Shown here: in pieces, positions 1 to 8,986 of the stretch
Layout: each line of letters opens with the position of its first letter
How positions within the stretch are numbered: position 1 is the first letter of the stretch
Assembly: GCA_007120745.1 (NCBI GenBank)
Contig: SKNC01000059.1
Coordinates: 1-37,031, forward strand
Source of the DNA: Bacillota bacterium
GTDB lineage: Bacteria; Bacillota; Dethiobacteria; SKNC01
Direction: 5' to 3'
DNA length: 37,031 bases
The notes under the pieces: model-generated
Seen by the model: only the letters and a program-made list of their open reading frames with translations
Databases searched by the model: none
Told to the model about the DNA's origin: nothing
Made by a program: the position numbers and the translations under genes

Positions 1-888
1 AAGAAATATTCCCGGCTGGCCTTAATCATTAATTTTGTGCTTTTGGCTCTGGTTTTTGTCGACGGGATAGGGGTGAATCTTGGTGGTGCTTCCCGGTGGA
101 TAGGTATTGGCGGGTTTACCATTCAGCCTTCGGAATTTACGAAATTAGCCTTGATCCTGTTTACAGCAGCATTTTTATCTGGCAAAAGTATTGATGTAAA
201 AAATATTTGGGGAGGAGTGCTGCCGCCCCTGGTCATCATGGGGGCTTCCTTTCTCTTGATTCTTATGCAGCCGGATCTGGGAACCGCAGTGGCGATAGCT
301 GGTACGGTGATTGTGATTCTCTTTGCAGCAGGGATGCAGGGCAAGCATATTTTCCTGCTGGGAGCCGCAGGCCTGCCTCTCCTGGGATATTTGGCGCTGG
401 CGGAAGAATATCGCCGCCGACGTTTTCTCGCTTTCTTAAATCCCTGGGAGGACCGGCTGGACACGGGCTATCATATTATTCAATCCCTCTATGCTCTGGG
501 CCCCGGCAGGCTGTTTGGAGTGGGGTTGGGACGGAGCCGGCAGAAGTTTTTTTATCTACCGGAACCTCACAGTGACTTTATATTTGCCATGATCGGTGAA
601 GAATTGGGGTTCATCGGGGGAGTTACCGTAATTTTGCTGTTTTTCCTGCTGATCTGGAGAGGGTTTAAGCTGGCCCTTATGGCTCCAGACATGTTCGGCA
701 GCCTGCTGGCTGCTGGAATTATTTCCATGATTGCCATTCAGGTGGTAATTAATATAGGAGTAGTTACCGGTTCCCTTCCGGTAACAGGTATCAATCTTCC
801 ATTAATCAGTGCCGGAGGAAGTTCATTGTTTTTCACCCTATCCTCCATAGGAGTGCTGTTGAATATATCTAAGTACTCCCAGTATTAG
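1..888 (+). CDS. spoVE: SpoVE/FtsW-type SEDS glycosyltransferase, 5' truncated by window edge
   Basis: The reading frame is open from base 1, so the gene begins upstream of the window; 295 C-terminal residues are present. The protein is highly hydrophobic with repeated membrane segments. It carries SEDS-family signatures: ASRWIGIGGFTIQPSEFTK near the visible start, then GVGLGRSRQKFFYLPEPHSD followed by FIFAMIGEELGF, and a late GINLPLISAGGSS loop. SEDS proteins polymerise lipid II into glycan strands at the membrane, with a cognate class B PBP. Its place immediately upstream of murG and in a cluster leading to spoIIGA-sigE-sigG fits SpoVE (spore cortex/septal) as in Bacillus, but vegetative FtsW would look the same here. 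The family is certain; the choice between spoVE and ftsW is inference. Confidence 0.9.
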   Translation, partial: KKYSRLALIINFVLLALVFVDGIGVNLGGASRWIGIGGFTIQPSEFTKLALILFTAAFLSGKSIDVKNIWGGVLPPLVIMGASFLLILMQPDLGTAVAIAGTVIVILFAAGMQGKHIFLLGAAGLPLLGYLALAEEYRRRRFLAFLNPWEDRLDTGYHIIQSLYALGPGRLFGVGLGRSRQKFFYLPEPHSDFIFAMIGEELGFIGGVTVILLFFLLIWRGFKLALMAPDMFGSLLAAGIISMIAIQVVINIGVVTGSLPVTGINLPLISAGGSSLFFTLSSIGVLLNISKYSQY

Positions 889-1025
889 GAGCGCAATATT
901 TTTCCTTTAGACACGTCTTTCTTGTTGTGGTAATATTATTATAATTATGTTTACTACCCTGTATTTTTTCCACAAACTGTAATAGCTGAATCATACCTTT
1001 AACCCTGCAGCGAAAATCGGGTAGC

Positions 1026-1085
1026 GGTGCCACGGTGCCACGGGGACGGTTCTAGCGGTTCCTCGGGAACGGTTTCATCGTCCCC
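1026..1085. repeat. REP-like imperfect palindrome with GGGGACGGTTCT core
   Basis: A GGTGCCAC octamer is repeated in tandem (1026-1041), then comes the core GGGGACGGTTCT (1042-1053). GGGGACG at 1042-1048 pairs with CGTCCCC at 1079-1085, and inside it GTTCC (1058-1062) pairs with GGAAC (1066-1070). The 13-mer CGGGGACGGTTCT recurs exactly at 16918-16930. This suggests a dispersed palindromic repeat rather than a terminator, as there is no T-tract. The rest of the 889-1157 gap shows only an isolated TATAAT (940-945) without a convincing -35 element. Confidence 0.55.
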
Positions 1086-1157
1086 GCAGCTCAAGGATGA
1101 AGGAAACCAAGGAATCTTTTGCTGTAGTGAAAATTGTTTTGTGGAAGGATGGACTGA

Positions 1158-2261
1158 ATGAGAATTGTACTGACCGGTGGAGGTACCGGGGGACATGTTT
1201 ACCCGGCACTGGCGGCAGCAAAATACATAAAAAAAATGGAACCCGCTGCAGATATATTGTTTATAGGAACTCAAAAAGGATTGGAAAGCCGGATTATTCC
1301 GGAGACAGGTTTTCCTCTGGAAACCATTGCTGCCAGGGGATTTCCCCGAAGAATTTCTCCGGACTTGATAAAAACTTTTTATTCCACCTCCCGTGGAAGC
1401 TGGGAGGCCCGTAGAATTTTAAAGCGTTATAAGCCGCAGGTTGTCATGGGAACCGGTGGTTATGTGTGTGGGCCGGTGGTTTTTTCCGCTTACCTGTTGG
1501 GAATTCCTTGTTTAATTCATGAACAAAATGTGATACCGGGGATGACCAACCGCCTGCTCTTTCCCTTTGTTAAAAAGGTGTGCCTTTCCTTTGAGGCTTC
1601 TTTAAAACATTTTACCGACCTTTCCAAAACTGTGGTTACCGGAAATCCCCGGGCTTCTGAAGTGGTTGACATCAGCCGGGGGGAGGGGATTAAGGCCTTA
1701 GGGCTAAACCCTAATTATAAAACTGTATTTATTGTGGGGGGAAGTCGTGGTGCATGGCGAATCAACCAGTGTATCATGGAGATTCTTCCTGAGCTGGTGA
1801 CCCTGCCGGGAGTGCAGTGGGTTTATGTTACCGGTCAAATTTATTATGACCAGGTAGTAAGTTCTGAAAAAATTAAAGAAATCATGCAGAATGAAAATGT
1901 TTTTATTCGTTCTTACATAGATCAGATGCCTCTGGCCCTGGCAGCGGCGGATTTGATGATTAGCCGGGCGGGAGCTACCATGCTGGCGGAGATTACTGCC
2001 CGGGGTATACCTTCGGTTTTAATCCCTTCGCCCAACGTAACCAACAATCATCAGGTTTTAAATGCCCGGGCACTGTCTGATGAAGGGGCGGCGGAGATGA
2101 TTCTGGAAAAGGATATCAGTGGAACCCTCTTGATGGATACCACAGCCAAAATGCTGCAGGATGAAAATTTGCTGAAAGCCATGTCTGATAAAAGCCGGAA
2201 ATTGGGATATCCGGATTCTGCACATATGATTTATAAAGAGATTCTGGAGTGTCTTTCTTGA
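1158..2261 (+). CDS. murG: UDP-GlcNAc:undecaprenyl-PP-MurNAc-pentapeptide GlcNAc transferase MurG
   Basis: MurG adds GlcNAc to lipid I on the inner membrane face, producing lipid II. The 367-residue protein has the GT-B layout: an N-terminal glycine-rich loop GGGTGGHVYPALA (about residues 7-19), a central GTGGYVCGP and HEQN stretch, and a C-terminal donor-binding part with SRAGATMLAEITARGIPSVL (the conserved G-A-x-T-x-x-E element) and NHQ. Length is normal for the family. ATG 1158 is preceded by AGGATGG and gives the expected MRIVLTGGGTGGH start. It follows the SEDS gene by a 269-bp gap containing a REP-like palindrome, and murB follows after about 140 bp, an order also seen in Bacillus. Confidence 0.97.
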   Translation: MRIVLTGGGTGGHVYPALAAAKYIKKMEPAADILFIGTQKGLESRIIPETGFPLETIAARGFPRRISPDLIKTFYSTSRGSWEARRILKRYKPQVVMGTGGYVCGPVVFSAYLLGIPCLIHEQNVIPGMTNRLLFPFVKKVCLSFEASLKHFTDLSKTVVTGNPRASEVVDISRGEGIKALGLNPNYKTVFIVGGSRGAWRINQCIMEILPELVTLPGVQWVYVTGQIYYDQVVSSEKIKEIMQNENVFIRSYIDQMPLALAAADLMISRAGATMLAEITARGIPSVLIPSPNVTNNHQVLNARALSDEGAAEMILEKDISGTLLMDTTAKMLQDENLLKAMSDKSRKLGYPDSAHMIYKEILECLS

Positions 2262-2404
2262 GGTAATCAGAACTATAAATCCATGTTACCCTGGAGACAG
2301 ATAAGGACAAGCAGCAAAAGCACATAATACAGTTTACTGCATAAAATATCATATAATTAACTTTCAAGACTGTTTTATATAGACCATTAATGGAGGATGC
2401 AAAA

Positions 2405-3310
2405 TTGATACAGTTAACAGCCGGGCTGCAGGAGATCGTGCCTGGAGGAATTAAAACTCAAGAACCCATGAAAAACCATACTTCTCTTCATATTGGAGGG
2501 CCCGCGGATTATCTGGCAGTTCCGCGGGAAATTAACCAGCTTAAAGCTCTTTTGAGGTTTTCCCAAAGAGAATTTGTCCCTTTTTTTATTTTAGGAGGAG
2601 GCACCAACCTTCTGGTAAGTGACAGGGGAATTCGCGGAGTGGTAGTTAAACTGGATAAGAATTTTAAAGAGATTCGGTTTGATGGAACCAGAGTGACTGT
2701 TGGGGCCGGCACATCCCTGCCCTTACTGGCGCTGAAAGCTGCCCAACAGGGCCTTTCCGGCCTGGAATTTGCCGGAGGAATTCCCGGCACTTTAGGGGGT
2801 GCAGTGGGCATTAATGCCGGTGCGTATGGAAACTGTATGGCGGATGTGGTCCGTTCTCTTAAGGTGATTACCTGGGAGGGGGAGATTATAGAATTTCAGG
2901 CACAGCAGCTGGATTTTAGCTATCGCTGTTCCGGGCTGCTAAAAAAGAACTGCATCGTGCTGGAAGCCAGCCTGGAGCTGGTTCCCGGAAATCCTTTGGA
3001 GATTCGGGAACGGATGGAGGGATTTTTATCCCAAAGGCGTTCCAAACATCCAACGGAGCCCAGTGCCGGAAGCGTTTTCAAAAATTTGCCCAATAAGCCC
3101 GCCGGCAGACTTATTGAGGGAGCCGGATGCAAGGGTTTACGGGTAGGGGATGCCCAGGTTTCCTTGAGGCATGCCAACTTTATTGTGAATTTAGGTGCCG
3201 CCACATACAGGGATTATTTAAAAGTGATTGCAATGGTCCGGGAAAGAGTTTATAAAGAATACAATGTATGGCTGAACCCGGAAATTAATATGGTAGGAGA
3301 AGAGAGCTAG
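2405..3310 (+). CDS. murB: UDP-N-acetylenolpyruvoylglucosamine reductase MurB
   Basis: MurB is the FAD/NADPH enzyme that reduces UDP-GlcNAc-enolpyruvate to UDP-MurNAc. FAD-binding signatures are clear: FILGGGTNLLVSDRGIRGVV and FAGGIPGTLGGAVGINAGAYG-type loops, with the catalytic serine region SAGSVFKNL and a C-terminal RHANFIVN. The arrangement is the shorter Gram-positive type II MurB. I choose TTG 2405 (about 301 residues) over the in-frame ATG 2390. GGAGG (2392-2396) lies 8 nt before the TTG but inside the codons that would follow the ATG, and the ATG itself has no ribosome binding site. murA starts 12 bp downstream, so the two are probably co-transcribed. Confidence 0.95.
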   Translation: MIQLTAGLQEIVPGGIKTQEPMKNHTSLHIGGPADYLAVPREINQLKALLRFSQREFVPFFILGGGTNLLVSDRGIRGVVVKLDKNFKEIRFDGTRVTVGAGTSLPLLALKAAQQGLSGLEFAGGIPGTLGGAVGINAGAYGNCMADVVRSLKVITWEGEIIEFQAQQLDFSYRCSGLLKKNCIVLEASLELVPGNPLEIRERMEGFLSQRRSKHPTEPSAGSVFKNLPNKPAGRLIEGAGCKGLRVGDAQVSLRHANFIVNLGAATYRDYLKVIAMVRERVYKEYNVWLNPEINMVGEES

Positions 3311-3322
3311 TGGAGGAGTGAA

Positions 3323-4594
3323 TTGGCTTTGGAAAAGTTTATTATCTCGGGCGGATCCAGCCTGTCGGGTAGATTACGGGTTAAAGGAGCAAAAAATTCT
3401 ATACTGCCAATTTTGGCTGCCAGCCTTCTTACTTCCGAGAGGGTTGAGCTGAAGGATGTTCCAGATATAAGTGACGTAAAAGTGATGCTAAATATTCTGG
3501 AGTGCCTGGGGGTTAAGGTATCCAGGGAAAAAGATATATTACTATTAGAGCCGGGTTCTCTTTACACCTCTGAAATTCCTGAGTCATTGATGTGCGAAAT
3601 GAGGTCATCAATTTTTCTTATGGGGCCTCTGCTGGGAAGGTTGGGTAAAGTTAAAGTTTCTTATCCCGGCGGCTGCGATATTGGCCCCCGGCCTATTGAC
3701 CTTCATCTGAAAGGCTTGATTTCCATGGGGGTCAACATTAAAGAGGAAAATGGCTGTGTTCAGGCCGAAGCCAGGTCTCTAAAGGGAAGCAATGTACATC
3801 TGGATTTTCCCAGTGTAGGTGCTACAGAAAATATAATGATGGCTGCCATATATGCCCGGGGAACAACGACTATACATAACGCAGCCAAAGAACCGGAAAT
3901 CATTGATTTACAGAACTTTTTAAATAAAATGGGAGCAAAAATTAAAGGTGCCGGAACCGATACCATTAAAATAGAGGGTGTGAAATCTTTAGGGAAGGTA
4001 AGTTATACGTTGATACCTGACCGAATTTTGGCCGGGACAATGATTATTGCTGCAGCCATTACCCGGGGAGAACTGATGCTGGAAAATGTGATACCGGAAC
4101 ACCTGGAAGCGGTTTCTTCCAAGCTCCGGGAGGCCGGTGTAGAAATTTGGGAAGAAGGAGATGTTCTTCATGTCAAGGGAAGAAAGATTAACGCCGTTCA
4201 ATCCGTAAGGACTCTTCCCTACCCGGGATTTCCTACGGATATGCAGGCCCAGACCATGACACTCTTGACACTGGCCCGGGGTACCAGCGTGATTACGGAA
4301 AACGTATTTGACGGGCGGTTCAGCCATGTAGGTGAACTGAAAAAAATGGGCGCCGACATTATGGTGGATGGAAGGTCTGCCGTAATTCAGGGAGTTAAGC
4401 AGCTTCACGGTGCTGTGGTAAAAGCTCCGGACCTGAGGGCAGGAGCGGCATTAGTGCTGGCAGGGCTGGCGGCAGAGGGCCATACCATCGTTGAAGAGAT
4501 TCATCATATCGATCGCGGGTATGAAAAATTTGAAGAAACCCTGAGAGGTTTAGGAGCCAATATAAAAAGGGTGGGAATTCCTGCGGAAGTTTAA
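3323..4594 (+). CDS. murA: UDP-N-acetylglucosamine 1-carboxyvinyltransferase MurA
   Basis: MurA transfers enolpyruvate from PEP to UDP-GlcNAc, the committed step of peptidoglycan synthesis. The 423-residue length is typical. The N-terminus has KGAKNSILPILAASLLT, with the Lys-Asn pair that binds substrate. The active-site loop is PGGCDIGPRPIDLH, retaining the catalytic Cys that is the fosfomycin target. The start is TTG 3323 with GGAGG at 3312-3316. A strong hairpin terminator begins inside the stop codon. Clostridia often carry two murA paralogues; which one this is cannot be told from the window. Confidence 0.97.
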   Translation: MALEKFIISGGSSLSGRLRVKGAKNSILPILAASLLTSERVELKDVPDISDVKVMLNILECLGVKVSREKDILLLEPGSLYTSEIPESLMCEMRSSIFLMGPLLGRLGKVKVSYPGGCDIGPRPIDLHLKGLISMGVNIKEENGCVQAEARSLKGSNVHLDFPSVGATENIMMAAIYARGTTTIHNAAKEPEIIDLQNFLNKMGAKIKGAGTDTIKIEGVKSLGKVSYTLIPDRILAGTMIIAAAITRGELMLENVIPEHLEAVSSKLREAGVEIWEEGDVLHVKGRKINAVQSVRTLPYPGFPTDMQAQTMTLLTLARGTSVITENVFDGRFSHVGELKKMGADIMVDGRSAVIQGVKQLHGAVVKAPDLRAGAALVLAGLAAEGHTIVEEIHHIDRGYEKFEETLRGLGANIKRVGIPAEV

Positions 4595-4630
4595 TGAAAA
4601 CGCCTTTTTAAAAAAGGCGTTTTCATTAAA
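4593..4630. terminator. Intrinsic, probably bidirectional terminator after murA
   Basis: A perfect 17-bp inverted repeat (4593-4609 and 4611-4627) with core ACGCC/GGCGT and a TTTTCATT tail overlaps the murA TAA. The A-rich and T-rich flanks are symmetric, so it could act on both strands. divIB would then need its own promoter or read-through. Confidence 0.75.
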
Positions 4631-4643
4631 AAGGGGTGAGATT

Positions 4644-5414
4644 TTGGACAGGCCTTACAACAAGTACAACTACCGGGAACCGGAAAAAGATAAGATAGAA
4701 ATCCGGTTAAAAAAAAGAAAAAATCAGTATTTCTATATTCTTTTCGCTTTCCTGGTTTTGTTGGGTTTTGTGGTACTTTTTCAATCTCCTATTTTCGAAC
4801 TGGAGCGAGTTGAGCTGGAGGGTCTTCACCGAATCGAAACAGAGGAGATTATCAGGACGTTGAGATTAAAACGGGGGATGAATATTTGGGAAGTGAACAC
4901 CGGTTTTTTACAGGTACAGTTGGAGGACATGCCCCTGGTTAGTTCTGCAGAAGTCAGGTATATACTGCCTCGCTCTATAAGTGTAACCATTGAAGAAAAA
5001 GTGCCGGTGGCATTATCTCCCTACCAGGATAGATATATTGAAATATCCCAAGACGGAACAATTCTTGGCTTTATCCACACTATGGAGGAGGGGAAACCCC
5101 TGCTGACAGGAATGGATTTCAACCAGCCTTATATTGGGAAAGCCCTTCCGGTGGAGCAGAACCAGGGGTTAGGAGAAATACTGGAAATTCTGTCCCGAAT
5201 GGGCAGGGAGGAGATCTCCATATTTTCTGACTTTAATGTGTCCAATCCCCTGAACCTGGTGGTCTATACCCTGGACGGCATGGAAATCTGGATGGGAACC
5301 GGGGACTATGGGGAGAAGATCAGGAAGGTACCGGAAGTCCTTACAGAAATTCAACAAAAGGAAAAGGAACCTACTTATATCGACCTGAGAGTTCCTCATT
5401 TTCCACCAAGATGA
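4644..5414 (+). CDS. divIB: Cell division protein DivIB/FtsQ
   Basis: A bitopic divisome protein that bridges early and late septal components with DivIC and FtsL. The 256 residues comprise a basic cytoplasmic tail (about 1-27), one membrane span (about 28-49, FYILFAFLVLLGFVVLF), then a POTRA domain starting FELERVELEGLHRIETEEI, and a beta domain with the SISVTIEEKVPVAL motif. The start is TTG 4644 after AAGGGGTGAG. It sits between murA and ftsA as in other Firmicute dcw clusters. Sequence conservation of FtsQ is low; the call rests on architecture and position. Confidence 0.88.
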   Translation: MDRPYNKYNYREPEKDKIEIRLKKRKNQYFYILFAFLVLLGFVVLFQSPIFELERVELEGLHRIETEEIIRTLRLKRGMNIWEVNTGFLQVQLEDMPLVSSAEVRYILPRSISVTIEEKVPVALSPYQDRYIEISQDGTILGFIHTMEEGKPLLTGMDFNQPYIGKALPVEQNQGLGEILEILSRMGREEISIFSDFNVSNPLNLVVYTLDGMEIWMGTGDYGEKIRKVPEVLTEIQQKEKEPTYIDLRVPHFPPR

Positions 5415-5538
5415 TAGTTTGGCAATATCTTAAAAACTCGTAAAAATTATACGCTGTAAAAAAAGGGAATTTTTAATAAATGTTGAACTTCTTTTATATT
5501 GGATTTTATGTAATGTAGGTATCGGGGGAGGTTCAAAG

Positions 5539-6762
5539 GTGACAAAAAAAAATATTGTAGTTAGCATGGATATTGGCACTTCAAATATTAGAGTTATTGT
5601 AGGAGAGGTAACACCAGACCATACTTTAAACATCATAGGTGTAGGCACCAGTCCTTCCGGAGGTCTTCGTAAAGGAACCATTGTGGACCTGGATAAAACG
5701 GTACAGAATATAAACGAAGCGGTTTCTGAAGCGGAACGAATGGTAAACATGGAAGTTAATTCTGTTTTTTTAGGGATGGTGGGTACTCACATTACCTTGA
5801 TTAACAACCGTGGAATAGTGGCTGTTGCCGGAGAGGACAAGGAGATTACCATAGAGGATGTGGAAAGGGTTATTCAGGCATCCCGGGTGATTGCCATGCC
5901 CCCTGACCGGGAGATTATTGATATTATCCCACGGCAGTTCATTGTAGATGGTTACGATGGAATTCGGGATCCGGTGGGAATGGTAGGGGTAAGGTTGGAA
6001 GTGGATGCGATGATTATTACCGGAGCCGTTACTTCTATCCGGAATTTGATGCGATGTGTAAATCGTGCTGAACTGGAAGTAGACGGTGTTGTGCTGAATT
6101 GTATGGCCAATGCCGAAGTTTTATTATCTGAGGACCAAAAAGAACTGGGGGTAGCCTTGATTGATATTGGAGGCGGCACCACGGAAGTAGCCATGTTTCA
6201 GCAGAATGCCTTAAAAGATATTTCCGTCCTTCCCATGGGAGGCGACCACATTACCAATGACCTGGCCGTAGGGCTTCGCACCACCATTGAGCAGGCTGAA
6301 AAGCTGAAAGTGGAGCACGGCAAAGCATTGGTTTCCATGGTAGAGTCTCAGGAGGATATAGAAATTACCAGTGTAGGGGGGAAAGAAAACCGCAAGGTAA
6401 ATGAGAAGGTTCTTTGTGGTATTATAGAGCCCAGAGTTCAGGAGATATTACTTCTTGCCAGGGAAGAACTGGAAAAAATGGGCCATTTGAAATCTCTGCC
6501 GGCAGGCGTTGTATTGACTGGTGGAGCTTCTTTGATGGGAGGAGTTACGGAGATGGCAGAGGAGATTTTTGAATCTCCCGTCCAGCTGGCTCAACCGGAT
6601 TACATTGGGGTCAGCAGTCCTGTGTTTTCTACCGGTGTAGGAATTATTCACTATGTTGATAGGAATCAGTTGATTCCTATGGGTGGGAAAAAAGAAACAA
6701 AACTGGCGCTGCCCAGGTTTTTCGGGCGGGTCAAAAACTGGTTTTATGAAATCTTTGACTAA
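5539..6762 (+). CDS. ftsA: Cell division protein FtsA
   Basis: Actin-fold ATPase that tethers FtsZ to the membrane. The 407 residues contain SMDIGTSNIRVIVGEV (phosphate 1), the 1C subdomain, IDIGGGTTEVAMF (phosphate 2), and VVLTGGASLMGGV (adenosine motif). They end in the amphipathic membrane-targeting helix FFGRVKNWFYEIFD. The start is GTG 5539, with GGGGGAGG ending 7 nt upstream. A 124-bp AT-rich gap separates it from divIB; ftsZ follows after 26 bp and is surely in the same transcript. Confidence 0.97.
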   Translation: MTKKNIVVSMDIGTSNIRVIVGEVTPDHTLNIIGVGTSPSGGLRKGTIVDLDKTVQNINEAVSEAERMVNMEVNSVFLGMVGTHITLINNRGIVAVAGEDKEITIEDVERVIQASRVIAMPPDREIIDIIPRQFIVDGYDGIRDPVGMVGVRLEVDAMIITGAVTSIRNLMRCVNRAELEVDGVVLNCMANAEVLLSEDQKELGVALIDIGGGTTEVAMFQQNALKDISVLPMGGDHITNDLAVGLRTTIEQAEKLKVEHGKALVSMVESQEDIEITSVGGKENRKVNEKVLCGIIEPRVQEILLLAREELEKMGHLKSLPAGVVLTGGASLMGGVTEMAEEIFESPVQLAQPDYIGVSSPVFSTGVGIIHYVDRNQLIPMGGKKETKLALPRFFGRVKNWFYEIFD

Positions 6763-6788
6763 CCCAAAGGGTAAGGGGGTAATAATTT

Positions 6789-7844
6789 ATGATAGAATTT
6801 GATAATGATATGGAGCAGTTTGCTCAGATAAAAGTGATTGGGATTGGTGGCGGTGGAAGCAATGCTGTGAGAAGGATGATTGAGGCCAACCTGGAAGGGG
6901 TTGACTTTATAGCAGTAAATACGGATGCACAGGCTCTGCATTTGGCCAAGGCCAATGTAAAGCTTCAGATTGGGGAAAAGCTAACCAAAGGGCTGGGGGC
7001 TGGAGCCAACCCGGAAATTGGACGACAGGCGGCGGAGGAAAGCCGGGACCAGATTCATGATATGCTCACAGGCTCGGATATGGTTTTTGTGACTGCCGGA
7101 ATGGGCGGCGGTACAGGGACAGGAGCAGCTCCCATTATTGCTGAAGTAGCCAAGGAATTGGGAGCGCTGACCGTGGGAGTGGTGACCAAGCCTTTTAGTT
7201 TTGAAGGCAGGAAGCGCCGCACCCAGGCGGAAGAGGGAATTGAAATCCTCAAGGACAAGGTGGATACACTGATTATTATCCCTAATGACCGCCTTTTACA
7301 GGTGGTGGAAAAACGGACTCCTATAATGGAGGCGTTTCGTATTGCCGATGACGTGCTGAGACAGGGAGTCCAGGGAATATCGGATTTAATTGCCATTCCG
7401 GGCTTAATTAACCTGGACTTTGCCGATGTAAAGACCATCATGCTGGAAACCGGTTCTGCTCTTATGGGAATTGGTGTAGGCAGTGGAGACAACCGGACCA
7501 TGGAAGCCGCAAAGACAGCCATATCCAGTCCGCTTTTGGAGACCTCCATTGAGGGTGCCCGGGGAGTTCTTTTGAACATTACCGGTGGCTCCGATTTAGG
7601 CCTGTTTGAGGTAAATGAGGCCGCAGATATTGTGGCGGAAGCGGCAGACCCGGAGGCCAATATTATCTTTGGTGCAGTTATTGACGAATCCCTGGAGGAT
7701 GAGGTCCGGGTTACCGTGATAGCTACCGGATTTGAAGAACGCCGGGATCGGAAGCCCGTGATGGAGGGGATAGAGGAGGGCTCCTTCTCCAAGGATGATA
7801 TAGACATTCCTGCATTCTTGCGAAAGCGCAAGGCAATGAAGTAA
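6789..7844 (+). CDS. ftsZ: Cell division GTPase FtsZ
   Basis: Tubulin homologue forming the Z-ring. The 351 residues carry the GTP-binding [11 protein letters not shown] and the signature [18 protein letters not shown], the T7 loop with NLDFADVK, and the conserved C-terminal peptide [13 protein letters not shown] that contacts FtsA and SepF (sepF is at 28.8 kb). The linker between core and tail is short. ATG 6789 follows AAGGGGG. A strong terminator follows, separating it from the sporulation genes. Confidence 0.98.
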   Translation: MIEFDNDMEQFAQIKVIGIGGGGSNAVRRMIEANLEGVDFIAVNTDAQALHLAKANVKLQIGEKLTKGLGAGANPEIGRQAAEESRDQIHDMLTGSDMVFVTAGMGGGTGTGAAPIIAEVAKELGALTVGVVTKPFSFEGRKRRTQAEEGIEILKDKVDTLIIIPNDRLLQVVEKRTPIMEAFRIADDVLRQGVQGISDLIAIPGLINLDFADVKTIMLETGSALMGIGVGSGDNRTMEAAKTAISSPLLETSIEGARGVLLNITGGSDLGLFEVNEAADIVAEAADPEANIIFGAVIDESLEDEVRVTVIATGFEERRDRKPVMEGIEEGSFSKDDIDIPAFLRKRKAMK

Positions 7845-7884
7845 AAATACGAAAAATATTTGAAACAATCTTAAAAAATTTTGA

Positions 7885-7922
7885 TGTAAAAGCAGTCTTT
7901 TATAGACTGCTTTTACATTTTT
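7885..7922 (+). terminator. Rho-independent terminator after ftsZ
   Basis: The 13-bp stem TGTAAAAGCAGTC / GACTGCTTTTACA (7885-7897, 7905-7917) has a 7-nt loop and is followed by TTTTT. Confidence 0.9.
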
Positions 7923-7953
7923 GTCGGTAAAAAATTAAGTGTCTTTTCAAACT

Positions 7954-7986
7954 GTGACAAATTTTATAGGGACAATCCGTTATAAT
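7954..7986 (+). promoter_or_regulatory. Candidate spoIIG promoter (sigma-A elements with over-long spacer; Spo0A-type)
   Basis: GTGACA (7954-7959, 5/6 to TTGACA) and a perfect TATAAT (7981-7986) are separated by 21 bp. In Bacillus the spoIIG promoter has the same peculiarity (22-bp spacer) and needs Spo0A bound over the -35 element. Imperfect 0A-box matches (5/7) lie at 7922-7928 (TGTCGGT) and on the reverse strand over the -35 (TGTGACA). The first is from the sequence; Spo0A control is inference. Confidence 0.45.
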
Positions 7987-8065
7987 TATTCATAGATTTA
8001 ATTTCCCTGGCATATATTTAGAAGGATAAAGGGTAAGTCGAGAGTTTGGGTCAGAGGTGAACGTT

Positions 8066-8965
8066 ATGTATTTGGATGAAGTAATTGTTGTTAACCTGGC
8101 TATGAACTACCTGATTCTCTGGCTCACCGCCCGTCTTCTGCGCAAGGAATATGCTTCTAACCGCATGTTGTTAGGTGCTCTGCTGGGAGCTCTCTATGTT
8201 CTAACCGTATTTTTACCGGTGAAGGACTATTCATTCACTCTTGTTTCTAAATTTTTTCTATCCCTGGCGATTATCTTTGCGGCTTTTCACCCTCGAAGGT
8301 GGCAGGAATTCCTGTCTCTTTTGGGAATGTTCTATCTGGTGTCATTTACGGTTGGTGGGGCTGTTTTAGCCTGCTCGTTTTTCCTGGCCATGCCGGTACA
8401 GACATCTGATGGCGTTTTTACTCTTCCCTCTTTCACCGGTCTTAACCTGGTTCTTCCAATTTTTTTGGTGGTGCTCCTGGGCAGGTGGGGAATGGGATAC
8501 CTGGAGCAGAAGAAATGGCAGCACCTGTTTCAGGTAGACTTGATGATCCGGTTGATGGATAAGGAAGTGAAGGTTGAGGGAATGTTGGACACGGGTAACA
8601 AGCTTAAAGAACCCATTTCCCGGGAACCGGTAGTGGTTGTACAGTACCATGCCCTTCGGGAAATCTTACCCCAGGATGTAAAAGAATATTTTGATGAAAC
8701 CGATGATATGTTTCCGGATCTGATGTCAGAGGCTCTTACTACCTCTTCCCTGGCTTCCCGACTCTGTTTTATCCCCTACACTTCTCTGGGAAGAAAAAAC
8801 GGGTTTCTCATCGGATTCAGGCCTCAAGGGCTTAGCCTTTGGGAGCAGGACAGGGAAATAAAGGTGGCTCAAAAAGCAGTTATTGCTGTCTATCTGCAGC
8901 CTTTCTCGCCTCAAGCCCAATACCAGGCCCTTCTGCCTCCGGATTTAGTAGGAAACATGATGTAA
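8066..8965 (+). CDS. spoIIGA: Sporulation sigma-E factor processing peptidase SpoIIGA
   Basis: Membrane aspartic protease that cleaves pro-sigma-E in the mother cell once signalled by SpoIIR. The N-terminal half is hydrophobic with about five predicted spans (YLDEVIVVNLAMNYLILWL onward). The C-terminal half has the aspartic-protease motif LDTGNKL, with catalytic Asp at residue 175. ATG 8066 (299 aa) is chosen because AGAGGTG (8053-8059) lies 6 nt upstream and gives the usual MYLD start. An in-frame GTG at 8057 lies within that Shine-Dalgarno. It precedes sigE by 21 bp as in the spoIIG operon. Confidence 0.95.
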   Translation: MYLDEVIVVNLAMNYLILWLTARLLRKEYASNRMLLGALLGALYVLTVFLPVKDYSFTLVSKFFLSLAIIFAAFHPRRWQEFLSLLGMFYLVSFTVGGAVLACSFFLAMPVQTSDGVFTLPSFTGLNLVLPIFLVVLLGRWGMGYLEQKKWQHLFQVDLMIRLMDKEVKVEGMLDTGNKLKEPISREPVVVVQYHALREILPQDVKEYFDETDDMFPDLMSEALTTSSLASRLCFIPYTSLGRKNGFLIGFRPQGLSLWEQDREIKVAQKAVIAVYLQPFSPQAQYQALLPPDLVGNMM

Positions 8966-8986
8966 AAAAAACTGGGAGGGATATTC

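Noticed and set aside
5461-5514. Possible sigma-H or sigma-A promoter before ftsA (TTGAAC at 5483)
   Set aside because: No matching -10 element at an acceptable distance; similarity to the Bacillus ftsAZ P2 promoter is too loose.
7055-7831. 258-codon open frame on the minus strand opposite ftsZ
   Set aside because: It mirrors the codon structure of a certain gene, is Ser/Thr/Pro-rich without any motif, and lacks a ribosome binding site.
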